Shown here: positions 38,144 through 46,146 of the stretch, piece by piece
How the letters are laid out: the number at the start of each line of letters is the position of its first letter
Numbering within the stretch: position 1 is the first letter of the stretch
NCBI RefSeq assembly: GCF_001509835.1
Contig: NZ_JXTJ01000004.1
Span: forward strand, 558,001 to 622,000
DNA: 64,000 bases
Source of the DNA: Allobosea sp. WAO
Lineage (GTDB): Bacteria > Pseudomonadota > Alphaproteobacteria > Rhizobiales > Beijerinckiaceae
Reading direction: 5' to 3'
The notes under the pieces: model-generated
What the model saw: the letters and a program-made list of their open reading frames with translations, nothing else
Databases searched by the model: none
What the model was told of the DNA's origin: nothing
Position numbers and translations under genes: made by a program

Positions 38144-38473
38144 TCAAGCCGCGCCGAGCATCAACAGGAGGTCGAGCACGACGCGCCCGCTGATCAGGCT
38201 CCAGAGCGAGGCGATCATGCTCGCCGCCATCACGAAGAAGAAGGGCCGTCCCTCGATGCGCCGGCCACGCACCGTGTTGCGCAGGATCAGGAAGGGCGCG
38301 CTGAAGACCACGACCGGCACGCTCGCCACCGCCCTCACCCCACCAGTCTCGAGCAGCTCGAAGCCGGCCCGGCGCTGCGTGAACAATTCGAAGGCGCTGG
38401 CCAACAGCCCGGCGAAGGCGAAGCCGATGAACAGCGATTTCAGCGCCTCGACGGCGGCGGGTTCGAGCGACAC
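38144..38473 (-). CDS. small membrane protein of unknown function
   Basis: A 109-residue protein with three hydrophobic segments (about residues 11-30, 48-66 and 76-105) and the basic loop RNTVRGRRIEGRPFFF. It starts with GTG 38473. It resembles small conserved Hyphomicrobiales membrane proteins, but I cannot name a function. Confidence 0.7.
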   Translation of the reverse strand: MSLEPAAVEALKSLFIGFAFAGLLASAFELFTQRRAGFELLETGGVRAVASVPVVVFSAPFLILRNTVRGRRIEGRPFFFVMAASMIASLWSLISGRVVLDLLLMLGAA

Positions 38474-38677
38474 GGGGACACGGGCCTTACGCTACTGGCG
38501 ATGCCCGACCATGCCGCAGGCAGGCCAAAGCGGAAAGCGGGATCGTAACCTTTGGTTAACCATGACGACCTCGCCCCTTTCGAGGCCGCCCCGGCGAACA
38601 TGGTTTACGCGCCGTTAAGCGCGCTCTGGTTCAGTCTTGGGAAGGCCGCAGCGGCGGCCATCCCGGATGCCCTGATC

Positions 38678-39403
38678 ATGAGCCTGCACGCCCCCCCGGA
38701 ACGCCATTACCCCGGTCACGGCGCCGCCGATGTCGCGACGCTGATCCGCACCCGCCTGCAGCGCCGGCCGCCTCCGGTGCTGCCGAGCGGCGACCGGGCC
38801 CTGCTGCGCCTCGCCGTAGCCGTGCTCTTCCTCGGCGCCGCCGGCACCGGTCTCGCCTTGCTGGCGACGCGGAAGCCGGCCGATACCGGCAACGAGCTCC
38901 AGGCGACGCGCGTCGGCGACACCGTGCTGGCGATCCCCGAGAATCTGACCGGCGCCGATTCGGAAGAAGGGCGCCTCGTCGGCATGGCGCGGCTGCGGCT
39001 GGACTGGCCGAGCCTCGGCCCGGTCACGCCGGAGACGCGTAGCCGGTTGCTGGTGACCCTGAGCCCGCAGGACAAGGTCAACGAACCGGCGACGCAGCTT
39101 TCGGTCTATGCGCGCTTCCTGACCAATACGGTCTGGTCCAATCCGGGCGGTCTCGTGGTCCGCGGCTTCCGCAAGGGCTCTCCCTATCAGGGCGACGAGC
39201 TGTTCGTCTCGGTGCCCGACGGTCGCGGCTTTGCGGCGCGCTGCCCGATCGCGGTGCCGGCCTCGGGGCTCGACGAGCTTTGCCGCGTGACCTTCCGCCA
39301 TCGCGGCATGGATGTGAACATCCGCTTCCCGCGCGCCATCATCGCCGATTGGGAACTGATGCTCGGCGGCGTCCGCCGCGCAGTCGACCGGCTGGTGCGC
39401 TAG
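38678..39403 (+). CDS. membrane-anchored protein of unknown function
   Basis: A 241-residue protein with one membrane helix (about residues 40-62, LLRLAVAVLFLGAAGTGLALLA) and a periplasmic C-terminal part that looks beta-rich (LFVSVPDGRGFAARCP). It carries two Cys (RCPIA, ELCRV) likely to be disulfide-bonded. The start at 38678 is a guess; the reading frame is open from 38552. Function unknown. Confidence 0.65.
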   Translation: MSLHAPPERHYPGHGAADVATLIRTRLQRRPPPVLPSGDRALLRLAVAVLFLGAAGTGLALLATRKPADTGNELQATRVGDTVLAIPENLTGADSEEGRLVGMARLRLDWPSLGPVTPETRSRLLVTLSPQDKVNEPATQLSVYARFLTNTVWSNPGGLVVRGFRKGSPYQGDELFVSVPDGRGFAARCPIAVPASGLDELCRVTFRHRGMDVNIRFPRAIIADWELMLGGVRRAVDRLVR

Positions 39404-39452
39404 GACCGCCGCACGCTCCTAGCGCCGTCGCTCTGGCTGGGACAAAGCGAAA

Positions 39453-39535
39453 CGCCGGAATCCATCGCAGGACCCCGGCGTTCGAAGATGGATTCCGGCG
39501 CTACACGGCTTCGCCGCGTCTCCGGAATGACGAGC
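39453..39535. repeat. palindromic intergenic repeat
   Basis: CGCCGGAATCCATC (39453-39466) pairs perfectly with GATGGATTCCGGCG (39487-39500) around a 20-base loop, followed by a tail ending TCCGGAATGACG. It lies between convergent genes. Confidence 0.75.
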
Positions 39536-39578
39536 TTGGCCTAGCGGAAAAGCACGTTTCCACAGAGCCTTAGAAGCC

Positions 39579-39791
39579 TCAGTCGTCGAGATCGACGTCG
39601 AGGATCGCCATGGTGAAGTTGAAGGAACGGTCGCCGTCCTCGTCGTCGACATGGATGATGCCGATGAACTCGTCGGCGAGGTAGACCTCGGCGGAATCGG
39701 TCTTCTTCATCCGCGCCCGTACGCTGATCTGATGGTTCGAGAAGGTGCGGCGAAGATAGGCTTCGAGCTTGGCGAGTTCGGTCTTGTCCAC
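39579..39791 (-). CDS. DUF3126 protein
   Basis: A 70-residue cytoplasmic protein of a conserved alphaproteobacterial family: VDKTELAKLEAYLRRTF, SAEVYLADEFIGIIHVDDEDGDRSFNFTMAILDVDLDD. The start is GTG 39791, giving the family N-terminus, with AAAGGAT about nine bases upstream. Function unknown. Confidence 0.85.
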   Translation of the reverse strand: MDKTELAKLEAYLRRTFSNHQISVRARMKKTDSAEVYLADEFIGIIHVDDEDGDRSFNFTMAILDVDLDD

Positions 39792-39968
39792 GTGGGCGAT
39801 CCTTTTGCGTTGGGCGGACGGATGCCATGCGAGGCCGGCGAGAGCAAGCGAAACGGCATCTCGCCCGGACGAGCGCGACCTGCATGGGCCCATCCGCCGG
39901 AGCACCTGACGCAACGGCGCCGCGCGTGACATGTTCCCGCTGAACCGGCTCGAAGGATAGGTCTAGCG

Positions 39969-41342
39969 ATGAAACCCTGGTTGCCCGCCGCCCTCGACTA
40001 TATCGGAAGCTGGCTCGCCTTCCAGCGCCGCCATCACGACCAGCCCGGCTGCGCGGTGGCCGTCGCCAGCGGCGGCGAGATCGTGCTCGAGGCCGCCTTC
40101 GGCAAGGCCGATCTTTCCAGCGGCGAGGCTCTGACGCCGCGGCACGGCTTCCGCATCGCCTCGCATTCGAAGAGCTTCACCGCCGCGGGCCTGCTGCGCC
40201 TCGCCGAGGCCGGCCGCCTGCGCCTCGACGACAAGGTCGGCGCCTATGTGCCGGGCCTGCACGAGGACGTCGCGAAGGTCACTCTCACCCAGCTCCTCTC
40301 CAACAGCGCCGGCCTCGTTCGCGACGGCGCCGATTCCAGCCAGTTCTTCGATCGTCGTCCCTATCGCCGCCGCGACGAATTGCTGACCGACCTTGCCCAG
40401 CCGCCGGTCTACCCGGCTGCCCAGCGCCTGAAATACTCCAATCACGGCTTCGCCCTGCTCGGATTGGTGATCGAGGCGGTGACCGGCGAAGCCTATCCCG
40501 ACTGGATTCTCCGCGAGATCGTCATCCCCGCCGGCCTGCGCGAGACGCAGCCCGATATCGGCCTCTGGACCGGCCCGATGGCCAAGGGCCATAGCGGCAC
40601 CCAGCCGCTCGGCCGGCGCGTGGTGATCCCCGCCGACAATCCCGGCAACGCCATGACGGCGGCCGCCGGCTTCGTCGCCACCGCCGCGGATGTCGCCCGC
40701 TACTTTGCGCAGCTTTCGCCGCGCGCCGAATCCAGCATCCTCTCCCCGCTCAGCCGGCGCGAGATGACCCGTCGGCTCTGGCCCGACAGCGAGAGCAGCC
40801 TCGGCCGGCATTACGGGCTCGGCACCATATCCGGCGGCGAAGGAAGCTGGCACTGGGTCGGCCATTCCGGCGGCTTCCAGGGCTTCATCACCCGCACCGT
40901 GATCCTGCCGGAGCATGACCTGACCGTCTCGGTCCTGACCAATGCGATCGACGGCCTCGCCCATCCCTGGCTCGACGGCATCGTGCACATCCTCAAGGCC
41001 TTCTGCGAGCACGGCGCCCCTTCCAAGGCGACGCAGGATTGGAGTGGACGTTGGTGGACGATCTGGGGCGCGGCCGATCTCGTTCCGGTCGAAAGCAAGG
41101 TGCTTTGCGCCAATCCGGCCCTGTTCACGCCCTTCCTCGATGCACAGGAGATTGCCATCGAGGCGCCCGATCGCGGCCGCATCGTCAGGGCGTCGGCCTT
41201 CAACAGCCCCGGCGAGCCGGCCCGGCTCGAACGCGACGACGCGGGCAATGTCGCGTCGGTCTGGCTGGGCGGCGGCCAGGCGATCGGCGAGGACGCCCTG
41301 CGCGCAGAGATGCAGGAACGCTATGGCCGGGCCGGGAGCTGA
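39969..41342 (+). CDS. serine hydrolase, class C beta-lactamase-like fold
   Basis: A 457-residue penicillin-binding-protein-type hydrolase. The nucleophile motif SxxK is SHSK (FRIASHSKSFTAAG, about residue 60). The second motif is YSN (LKYSNHGFALLG) and the third is HSGG (GHSGGFQGF, about residue 300). There is no signal peptide, so it is probably a cytoplasmic esterase or D-amino peptidase rather than a secreted beta-lactamase. C-terminal residues from about 350 form an extra domain. Confidence 0.88.
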   Translation: MKPWLPAALDYIGSWLAFQRRHHDQPGCAVAVASGGEIVLEAAFGKADLSSGEALTPRHGFRIASHSKSFTAAGLLRLAEAGRLRLDDKVGAYVPGLHEDVAKVTLTQLLSNSAGLVRDGADSSQFFDRRPYRRRDELLTDLAQPPVYPAAQRLKYSNHGFALLGLVIEAVTGEAYPDWILREIVIPAGLRETQPDIGLWTGPMAKGHSGTQPLGRRVVIPADNPGNAMTAAAGFVATAADVARYFAQLSPRAESSILSPLSRREMTRRLWPDSESSLGRHYGLGTISGGEGSWHWVGHSGGFQGFITRTVILPEHDLTVSVLTNAIDGLAHPWLDGIVHILKAFCEHGAPSKATQDWSGRWWTIWGAADLVPVESKVLCANPALFTPFLDAQEIAIEAPDRGRIVRASAFNSPGEPARLERDDAGNVASVWLGGGQAIGEDALRAEMQERYGRAGS

Positions 41343-41373
41343 AGCGAAGGCGCTCAGACCGATTTCAGAAGTC

Positions 41374-41478
41374 GTCCCGGGCGACCGGAGGGAGACCCGG
41401 GACCCATGCCTGAACTTTCCCGAAAAATGGCCCGGCATGGATCCCGGATCGACGCGGCTGAAGCCGCTTGTCCGGGAT
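41374..41478. repeat. composite palindromic intergenic repeat
   Basis: Three nested or consecutive stems: GTCCCGGG (41374-41381) with CCCGGGAC (41396-41403), ATGCC (41406-41410) with GGCAT (41434-41438), and ATCCCGGA (41441-41448) with TCCGGGAT (41471-41478). It lies between the convergent hydrolase and GntR genes. Confidence 0.7.
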
Positions 41479-41531
41479 GACGGCGCGGGTAGACGGAGGA
41501 ACAACGCGGGCGAGGAGCAGGCCGTCGAAAC

Positions 41532-42203
41532 CTAACCAAGCATCCCCAGCGCCAGCGTGTGCTCGACGCAGGCGTTGACATGGGTGCCGAGCACGGCGGC
41601 GGCGCGCTCCTGATCGCGCTTTAGCGCGCAGTCGAGCAGAATCTGGTGCTCCTCGGCCGCGATCTGCCCGCGAAAGATCACCGCGACCATCTGGTAGCGC
41701 AGATACTTGTCATAGATCGCGGCATGCGTATCGAGCAGAACTTGCGAGCCGCAGGCCGAGATCAGCGCGTGGTGGAACTCCCAGTCATAGCGCTTCCAGA
41801 GCTCGGCATCGGCCCGGCCCTTGTCGAGCATGCGCTTTTCCATCTGGGCGAGCTTGTGATGGGCGGCGACGACCCGCCCTTCCCACTCCATGTCGCCCGC
41901 AGCGAAGGACTGGGCCAGCGCATGCCCTTCGAGCAGCAGCCGCATCGCAGCGATCTCGCGCAGATTGGTCGCCGAGACCGGCGCGACCATGAAGCCCTTT
42001 TGACCCTCGGCCGCGATCAACCCTTCCGAGGCGAGCCGGTTCAGCAATTCCCGCAAGGTGCTGACGCTGGCGCCATAGCCCTCGCGCAGCACCTCCAGCT
42101 TGAGCTTCTGCCCGGGCGCCAGCCTGCCGAAGATGATGTCGGCGCGGATGCGGCGATAGGCCAGCTCTCCGACAGACGCGTCCGGCGGGGCGATGTTGAG
42201 CAT
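41532..42203 (-). CDS. GntR-family regulator (FCD domain)
   Basis: A 223-residue regulator. An N-terminal winged helix (residues 10-75, ADIIFGRLAPGQKLKLEVLREGYGASVSTLRELLNRLASEGL) is followed by the all-helical FCD effector domain with metal-ligand-type residues (EFHHALISACG, HVNACVEHTL). FCD regulators bind small organic acids. It is divergent from the TRAP transporter operon, which it probably represses. The start at 42203 follows a GTGAAG context. Confidence 0.9.
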   Translation of the reverse strand: MLNIAPPDASVGELAYRRIRADIIFGRLAPGQKLKLEVLREGYGASVSTLRELLNRLASEGLIAAEGQKGFMVAPVSATNLREIAAMRLLLEGHALAQSFAAGDMEWEGRVVAAHHKLAQMEKRMLDKGRADAELWKRYDWEFHHALISACGSQVLLDTHAAIYDKYLRYQMVAVIFRGQIAAEEHQILLDCALKRDQERAAAVLGTHVNACVEHTLALGMLG

Positions 42204-42422
42204 CTTCACGGCCTCGATGCGGGTGAACGGATCATGCCGGCGCCGAAGCTCCCGCCCCGTGCCGCCGGCCAATGCTAGCGCAGTGCCGCCGGATTGCACA
42301 ATCATCCGGCAAAACCAAAAACATCATACGAAACTGAAAATCGAGGTTGCGCCTGTGCCGAGCTGTGGCGATAGTGCGCCGCGACAGGCGGCACCATAAG
42401 CCGCCATGCAGGAGGGATCGGC

Positions 42423-43412
42423 ATGACATTCAAGCTCGACAGGCGCGCTCTGCTCGCTGGCGGCGCCGCCGCGGCGACGGTTGGCTTCACCGGTGCGGCC
42501 ATGGCCCAAGGCAAACCCAATCTGCGCTTCTCCGCGGTGTTCTCCGAGCAGGACATCCGCGCCGAGATGATGAAGAAGTTCGGCGAGGCCATCAAAGACG
42601 ACTTCACGCTCCAGCCCTATTACGGCGGCAACCTGTTCAAGCAGGGCACCGAGCTGGTGGCGATGCAGCGCAACAACCTCGAAATGGGGAACATCGCGCC
42701 GCAGGACGTCTCGAACCAGATCCCGGCCTGGTCGATCGTGACCTCCGCCTATCTCTTCCGCGACGCCGACCATCTCAAGAAGGTCTTCGCCAGCCCGGTC
42801 GGCGCCGAGCTCAAGAAGATGGCCGAGGACAAGCTCAACATCAAAATCCTTGGGCCGACCTATTTCGGCGCCCGCCAGGTCGGCCTGAAGCCGAAGAAGA
42901 AGATCAACACCCCCGCCGACATGGCCGGCATCAAGCTGCGCATGCCCGGCGGCGACGCCTGGCAGTTCCTCGGCCAGTCGCTCGGCGCCAACCCGACGCC
43001 GATGGCCTATGCCGAGGTCTATACCGGCCTGCAGAGTGGCGCGATCGACGGCCAGGACAACCCGCTGCCCAACGTCCAGAACATGAAGTTCTACGAGGTC
43101 TCCTCGCAGATCGTGCTGACCTCGCATCTCGTCGGCTTCGACCTGCTCTGCGTCACCAAGCGCGTCTGGGACGGTATGGATGCGAAGAAGCAGGCCGCCT
43201 TCCAGGCCGCCGCCGATGCCGCGATCGACTGGAGTACCAAGGAGCACCTCGCCAAGGAGGTCGAGCTCGCCGACTTCTTCAAGAAGCAGGGGCTCGAGGT
43301 CTACACGCCCGACCTCAAGGCCTTCCGCGACTTCGCCCAGAAGAAGTACCTGGAATCCGACCTCGCCAAGGGCTGGACGCCGGGCATGCTCGACAAGATC
43401 AACGCGCTTTAG
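42423..43412 (+). CDS. TRAP transporter periplasmic solute-binding protein (DctP family)
   Basis: A 329-residue binding protein of a tripartite ATP-independent transporter. The N-terminus DRRALLAGGAAAATVG has a twin-Arg pattern with a cleavage site near MAQG, suggesting Tat export. DctP features are FKQGTELVAMQRNNLEMG, GPTYFGARQVGLKPKKKI, and GIKLRMPGGDAWQFLGQSLGANPTPMAYAEVYTGLQSGAIDGQDNPLPN, where the Arg of LRMPG normally binds the carboxylate ligand. First gene of a P-Q-M operon. Confidence 0.95.
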   Translation: MTFKLDRRALLAGGAAAATVGFTGAAMAQGKPNLRFSAVFSEQDIRAEMMKKFGEAIKDDFTLQPYYGGNLFKQGTELVAMQRNNLEMGNIAPQDVSNQIPAWSIVTSAYLFRDADHLKKVFASPVGAELKKMAEDKLNIKILGPTYFGARQVGLKPKKKINTPADMAGIKLRMPGGDAWQFLGQSLGANPTPMAYAEVYTGLQSGAIDGQDNPLPNVQNMKFYEVSSQIVLTSHLVGFDLLCVTKRVWDGMDAKKQAAFQAAADAAIDWSTKEHLAKEVELADFFKKQGLEVYTPDLKAFRDFAQKKYLESDLAKGWTPGMLDKINAL

Positions 43413-43589
43413 AGCCGCTCCGGCCGGGTCGATACGGGTCCGGCCGGAAGCTCCACCTTTTGAACCATCGATCGGGAACGCATGATCCGGTCAGCCTGCT
43501 CGGTGGGCTGACTGGCGTGGGCTCTGTCGTCACCCGCCTTCGGCCAGTGGCCGGGCGATCCAGTTTCTGCGCTGGCCTCCTTGGGGCCG

Positions 43590-43637
43590 GCGCGGCCCGC
43601 CGAGGCGCGGCCCGCCGATTGAGGGGTCGGCGGGCCG
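43590..43637 (+). promoter_or_regulatory. intercistronic hairpin with alternative arms in the TRAP operon
   Basis: A 14-base direct repeat GCGCGGCCCGCCGA occurs at 43590-43603 and 43605-43618. The single downstream arm TCGGCGGGCCG (43627-43637) can pair with CGGCCCGCCGA of either copy (43593-43603 or 43608-43618), so two mutually exclusive 11-bp hairpins are possible. It ends eight bases before the GGGAGG ribosome site of dctQ. It could set the excess of binding protein over permease. Confidence 0.55.
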
Positions 43638-43655
43638 AATTTCACGGGAGGACCG

Positions 43656-44174
43656 ATGCTGCGCTCGCTGAAACCGCTCGGAGCCTGGCTGGCGCGCCGC
43701 GCCGAGAATGTCCTCGTGCTGATGCTCGGCGCGATGTTCGCCGTGTTCCTCGTGCAGATCGTCTTCCGCTACGTCTTCAACCTGCCGATCGGCTGGACGC
43801 ATGAGATCAGCGTCCTGCTCTGGCTCTGGCTGGTGCTGTTCGGCGCCGCTTTCGTCACCCGCGAGAGCGACGAGATCCGCTTCGACATCATCTATGGCGC
43901 CGTCGGCCCTAGGGCCCGGCGCGTCATGGCGGTTGTCACCGCCGTGCCGCTGATCGTGCTCTACACGATCTCGCTGCCGGCCATGGCGGACTACGTCTCC
44001 TTCATGAAGGTCGAGCGCACCGCCTATCTGAAGCTGCCCTTCAACTGGGTCTATTCGATCTACATCGCCTTCGCGGTCGCCGCGATCGTGCGCTATCTCT
44101 GGCTCTGCACGCAGGCCCTGCGCGGCAAGGCACCGGAAGCCTTCGACCCGACCAAGGCGGGCTCCGGCGTATGA
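43656..44174 (+). CDS. TRAP transporter small permease (DctQ family)
   Basis: A 172-residue membrane protein with four predicted helices (about residues 15-40, 48-70, 85-108, 130-155). The DctQ-type stretch LPIGWTHEISVLLWLWLVLFGAAFVTRESDEIRFD is clear. GGGAGG precedes the ATG. It overlaps the large permease gene by four bases (ATGA). Confidence 0.93.
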   Translation: MLRSLKPLGAWLARRAENVLVLMLGAMFAVFLVQIVFRYVFNLPIGWTHEISVLLWLWLVLFGAAFVTRESDEIRFDIIYGAVGPRARRVMAVVTAVPLIVLYTISLPAMADYVSFMKVERTAYLKLPFNWVYSIYIAFAVAAIVRYLWLCTQALRGKAPEAFDPTKAGSGV

Positions 44175-45484
44175 GTCCCTTCGCCCTCTGCATCGCGACG
44201 ATCGTCGCCCTGTCGCTGCTCGGCCTGCCGATCGGCCTGCTCGGCCTGCCGATCGGCCACGCCATGATCGCCGGCTCGATCTTCTATCTGCTGCTGGCCG
44301 GCCAGGACCTCTCCATCGCCGCCGAGCAACTGCTCAACGGCATGTACACCAACTACGTCATCCTCGCCGTGCCGCTCTTCATCCTGGCGGCCGAGCTGAT
44401 GAACATCGGCAGCATGACCGAGCGGCTGCTGCGCTTCTGCGATGCGCTGGTCGGCCGCTTCCGCGGCGGCCTCGCCCAGGTCAACGTCGTCCAGAGCGTC
44501 ATCTTCGCCGGCATGTCCGGCTCCGCGATCGCCGACGCGGCCGGCACCGGCCGGATGATGCAGGCGATGATGACCAAGGACGGCAAGTACCCGCCGAGCT
44601 TCGCCGCTGCGCTGACGGCGGTCACGGCCGTCATCGGGCCGATCATCCCGCCCTCCATCCCGATGGTGCTCTACGCCCTGGTCTCGGATGCCTCGATCGG
44701 CTTCCTCTTCCTCGGCGGCGTCATCCCCGGTCTGCTGATGGCCCTGGCGCAGATGAGCCTGATCGGCGCCACCGCACGCCGCCGCAATTTCCCGGTCGAG
44801 GCTCCTGTGCCCTTGCGCGAGCTACCCGGCATCACCTGGCGCGCCTTCCCGGCGCTGATGATGCCGGTCGTGCTGCTCGGCGGCATCTATGGCGGCGCGA
44901 CGACGCCGACCGAGGCCGCAGCGGTCGCCGCCGCCTATGCGCTGGCGATCTCGGTGCTGCTCTACCGCAGCGTCTCGCTGCGCGCCTTCTACGCCTCGCT
45001 CGCCTACAGCGCCCGCACCACCGCCTCGATCGGCATGCTGATCGCCGGCGCGCTGGTCTTCAACTACGTCGTCACCATCGAGAACATCCCGGAGAGCCTG
45101 AAGGTCTTCCTCTCCGGCTGGGATCTTTCGCCCATCGGCTTCCTGATCCTGGTCAACCTGATCCTGCTCGTCCTGGGCTGCCTGCTCGAAGGCACCGCGA
45201 TCCTGCTGATCGTCGTGCCGGTCTTCATCCCGACCGCCAAGGCGCTCGGCATCGACATGGTACATTTCGGCGTCGTCGTGGTGGTCAACATCATGCTCGG
45301 ACTGATCACCCCGCCCTATGGCCTGCTGCTCTTCGTCATGACCAACATCACCGGCGTCCCGCTGCGCGACATCGTCCGCGAATGCATGCCCTTCCTCGGG
45401 GCGATGCTGGTGGCGCTGGCCCTCATCACCTTCATCCCCGAGCTCGTGCTCTGGCTGCCCCGGCTGATGGGTTACCAGGGCTGA
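44171..45484 (+). CDS. TRAP transporter large permease (DctM family)
   Basis: A 437-residue channel-forming permease with about twelve helices. Family motifs include AVPLFILAAELMN, AGMSGSAIADAAGTGRMM (the conserved Na+/substrate-site region), IIPPSIPMVLYA, and LLEGTAILLIVVPVF, the last followed by the helical segment GLITPPYGLLLFVM. It uses an ion gradient rather than ATP. It is followed after 35 bases by the dehydroquinase-like gene. Confidence 0.95.
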   Translation: MSPFALCIATIVALSLLGLPIGLLGLPIGHAMIAGSIFYLLLAGQDLSIAAEQLLNGMYTNYVILAVPLFILAAELMNIGSMTERLLRFCDALVGRFRGGLAQVNVVQSVIFAGMSGSAIADAAGTGRMMQAMMTKDGKYPPSFAAALTAVTAVIGPIIPPSIPMVLYALVSDASIGFLFLGGVIPGLLMALAQMSLIGATARRRNFPVEAPVPLRELPGITWRAFPALMMPVVLLGGIYGGATTPTEAAAVAAAYALAISVLLYRSVSLRAFYASLAYSARTTASIGMLIAGALVFNYVVTIENIPESLKVFLSGWDLSPIGFLILVNLILLVLGCLLEGTAILLIVVPVFIPTAKALGIDMVHFGVVVVVNIMLGLITPPYGLLLFVMTNITGVPLRDIVRECMPFLGAMLVALALITFIPELVLWLPRLMGYQG

Positions 45485-45519
45485 GCGCCGATGAACGGAA
45501 ACCACGAACAGGTGCTGCC

Positions 45520-45954
45520 GTGAACAAGCCGATCTATGTCCTGAACGGGCCGAACCTCAATCGCCTCGGCAAGCGCGAGCCGCATATCTACGGCAAGACC
45601 ACGCTCGCCGAGGTAGAGACCATGTGCCGTGAGACGGCCGGCGACTGGCCGGTCGAGTTCCGGCAGAGCAACCGCGAATACGAGCTGGTCGACTGGATCC
45701 ATGAGGCGATCGACGAAGGCAGCGCGATCATCATCAACCCCGCCGCATATTCCTTCACCTCGATCGCGATCCTCGACGCGCTGAAGATGTTCCCGGGCCC
45801 GATCATCGAGCTCCACATCTCCAACATCCACCGCCGCGAGGCGCACTACCACAAATCCTATGTCTCGCTCGCCGCGACCGCGATCATCGCCGGCCTCGGC
45901 GCCCGCGGCTACGCCACGGCGATCCGCTCGGCGATCGAGCTGGTCGAGGGTTAG
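45520..45954 (+). CDS. type II 3-dehydroquinase-like protein with altered active site
   Basis: A 144-residue flavodoxin-like protein clearly homologous to type II dehydroquinases: NGPNLNRLGKREPHIYG keeps the loop Arg and catalytic Tyr, and ELHISN keeps the His equal to M. tuberculosis His101. But NPAAYSFTS has Phe where His81 (THTS) is expected, and the position of Arg112 is Tyr (REAHYHKS). GTG 45520 is the start. Located at the end of the TRAP operon, it may act on the imported compound rather than in the shikimate pathway. Confidence 0.85.
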   Translation: MNKPIYVLNGPNLNRLGKREPHIYGKTTLAEVETMCRETAGDWPVEFRQSNREYELVDWIHEAIDEGSAIIINPAAYSFTSIAILDALKMFPGPIIELHISNIHRREAHYHKSYVSLAATAIIAGLGARGYATAIRSAIELVEG

Positions 45955-45992
45955 CGGCGCAGTCATTCGGAGCTGGCCTACCCATCCCACAG

Positions 45993-46111
45993 CCCTCATC
46001 CTGAGGAGCCATTCCGACAGGAATGGCGTCTCGAAGGATGCTTCAGGAGGCTCCGGAAGCAGCTGGACCATCCTTCGAGACGCAACCTTCGGCTGCGCCT
46101 CAGGATGAGGG
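45993..46111. repeat. large nested palindromic repeat, probable bidirectional terminator
   Basis: Outer arms CCCTCATCCTGAGG (45993-46006) and CCTCAGGATGAGGG (46098-46111); inner GCGTCTCGAAGGATG (46026-46040) with CATCCTTCGAGACGC (46069-46083); and CATTCC (46010-46015) with GGAATG (46020-46025). A TTTT follows at 46114. A cruciform-like element of the CCTCATCCTGAGG type, between convergent genes. Confidence 0.8.
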
Positions 46112-46146
46112 GCTTTTCTACCCGTGCCGGCCGCGCGGCACCGGCC

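Noticed and set aside
39969-41342. Serine hydrolase as a beta-lactamase resistance gene
   Set aside because: It has SxxK, YSN and HSGG motifs but no signal peptide and an extra C-terminal domain, so a cytoplasmic esterase or peptidase is more likely.
44210-44260. Short direct repeat of GGCCTGCCGATCGG-like units in dctM
   Set aside because: Lies inside the first membrane helix coding region and simply encodes a repeated Gly-Leu-Pro-Ile pattern.
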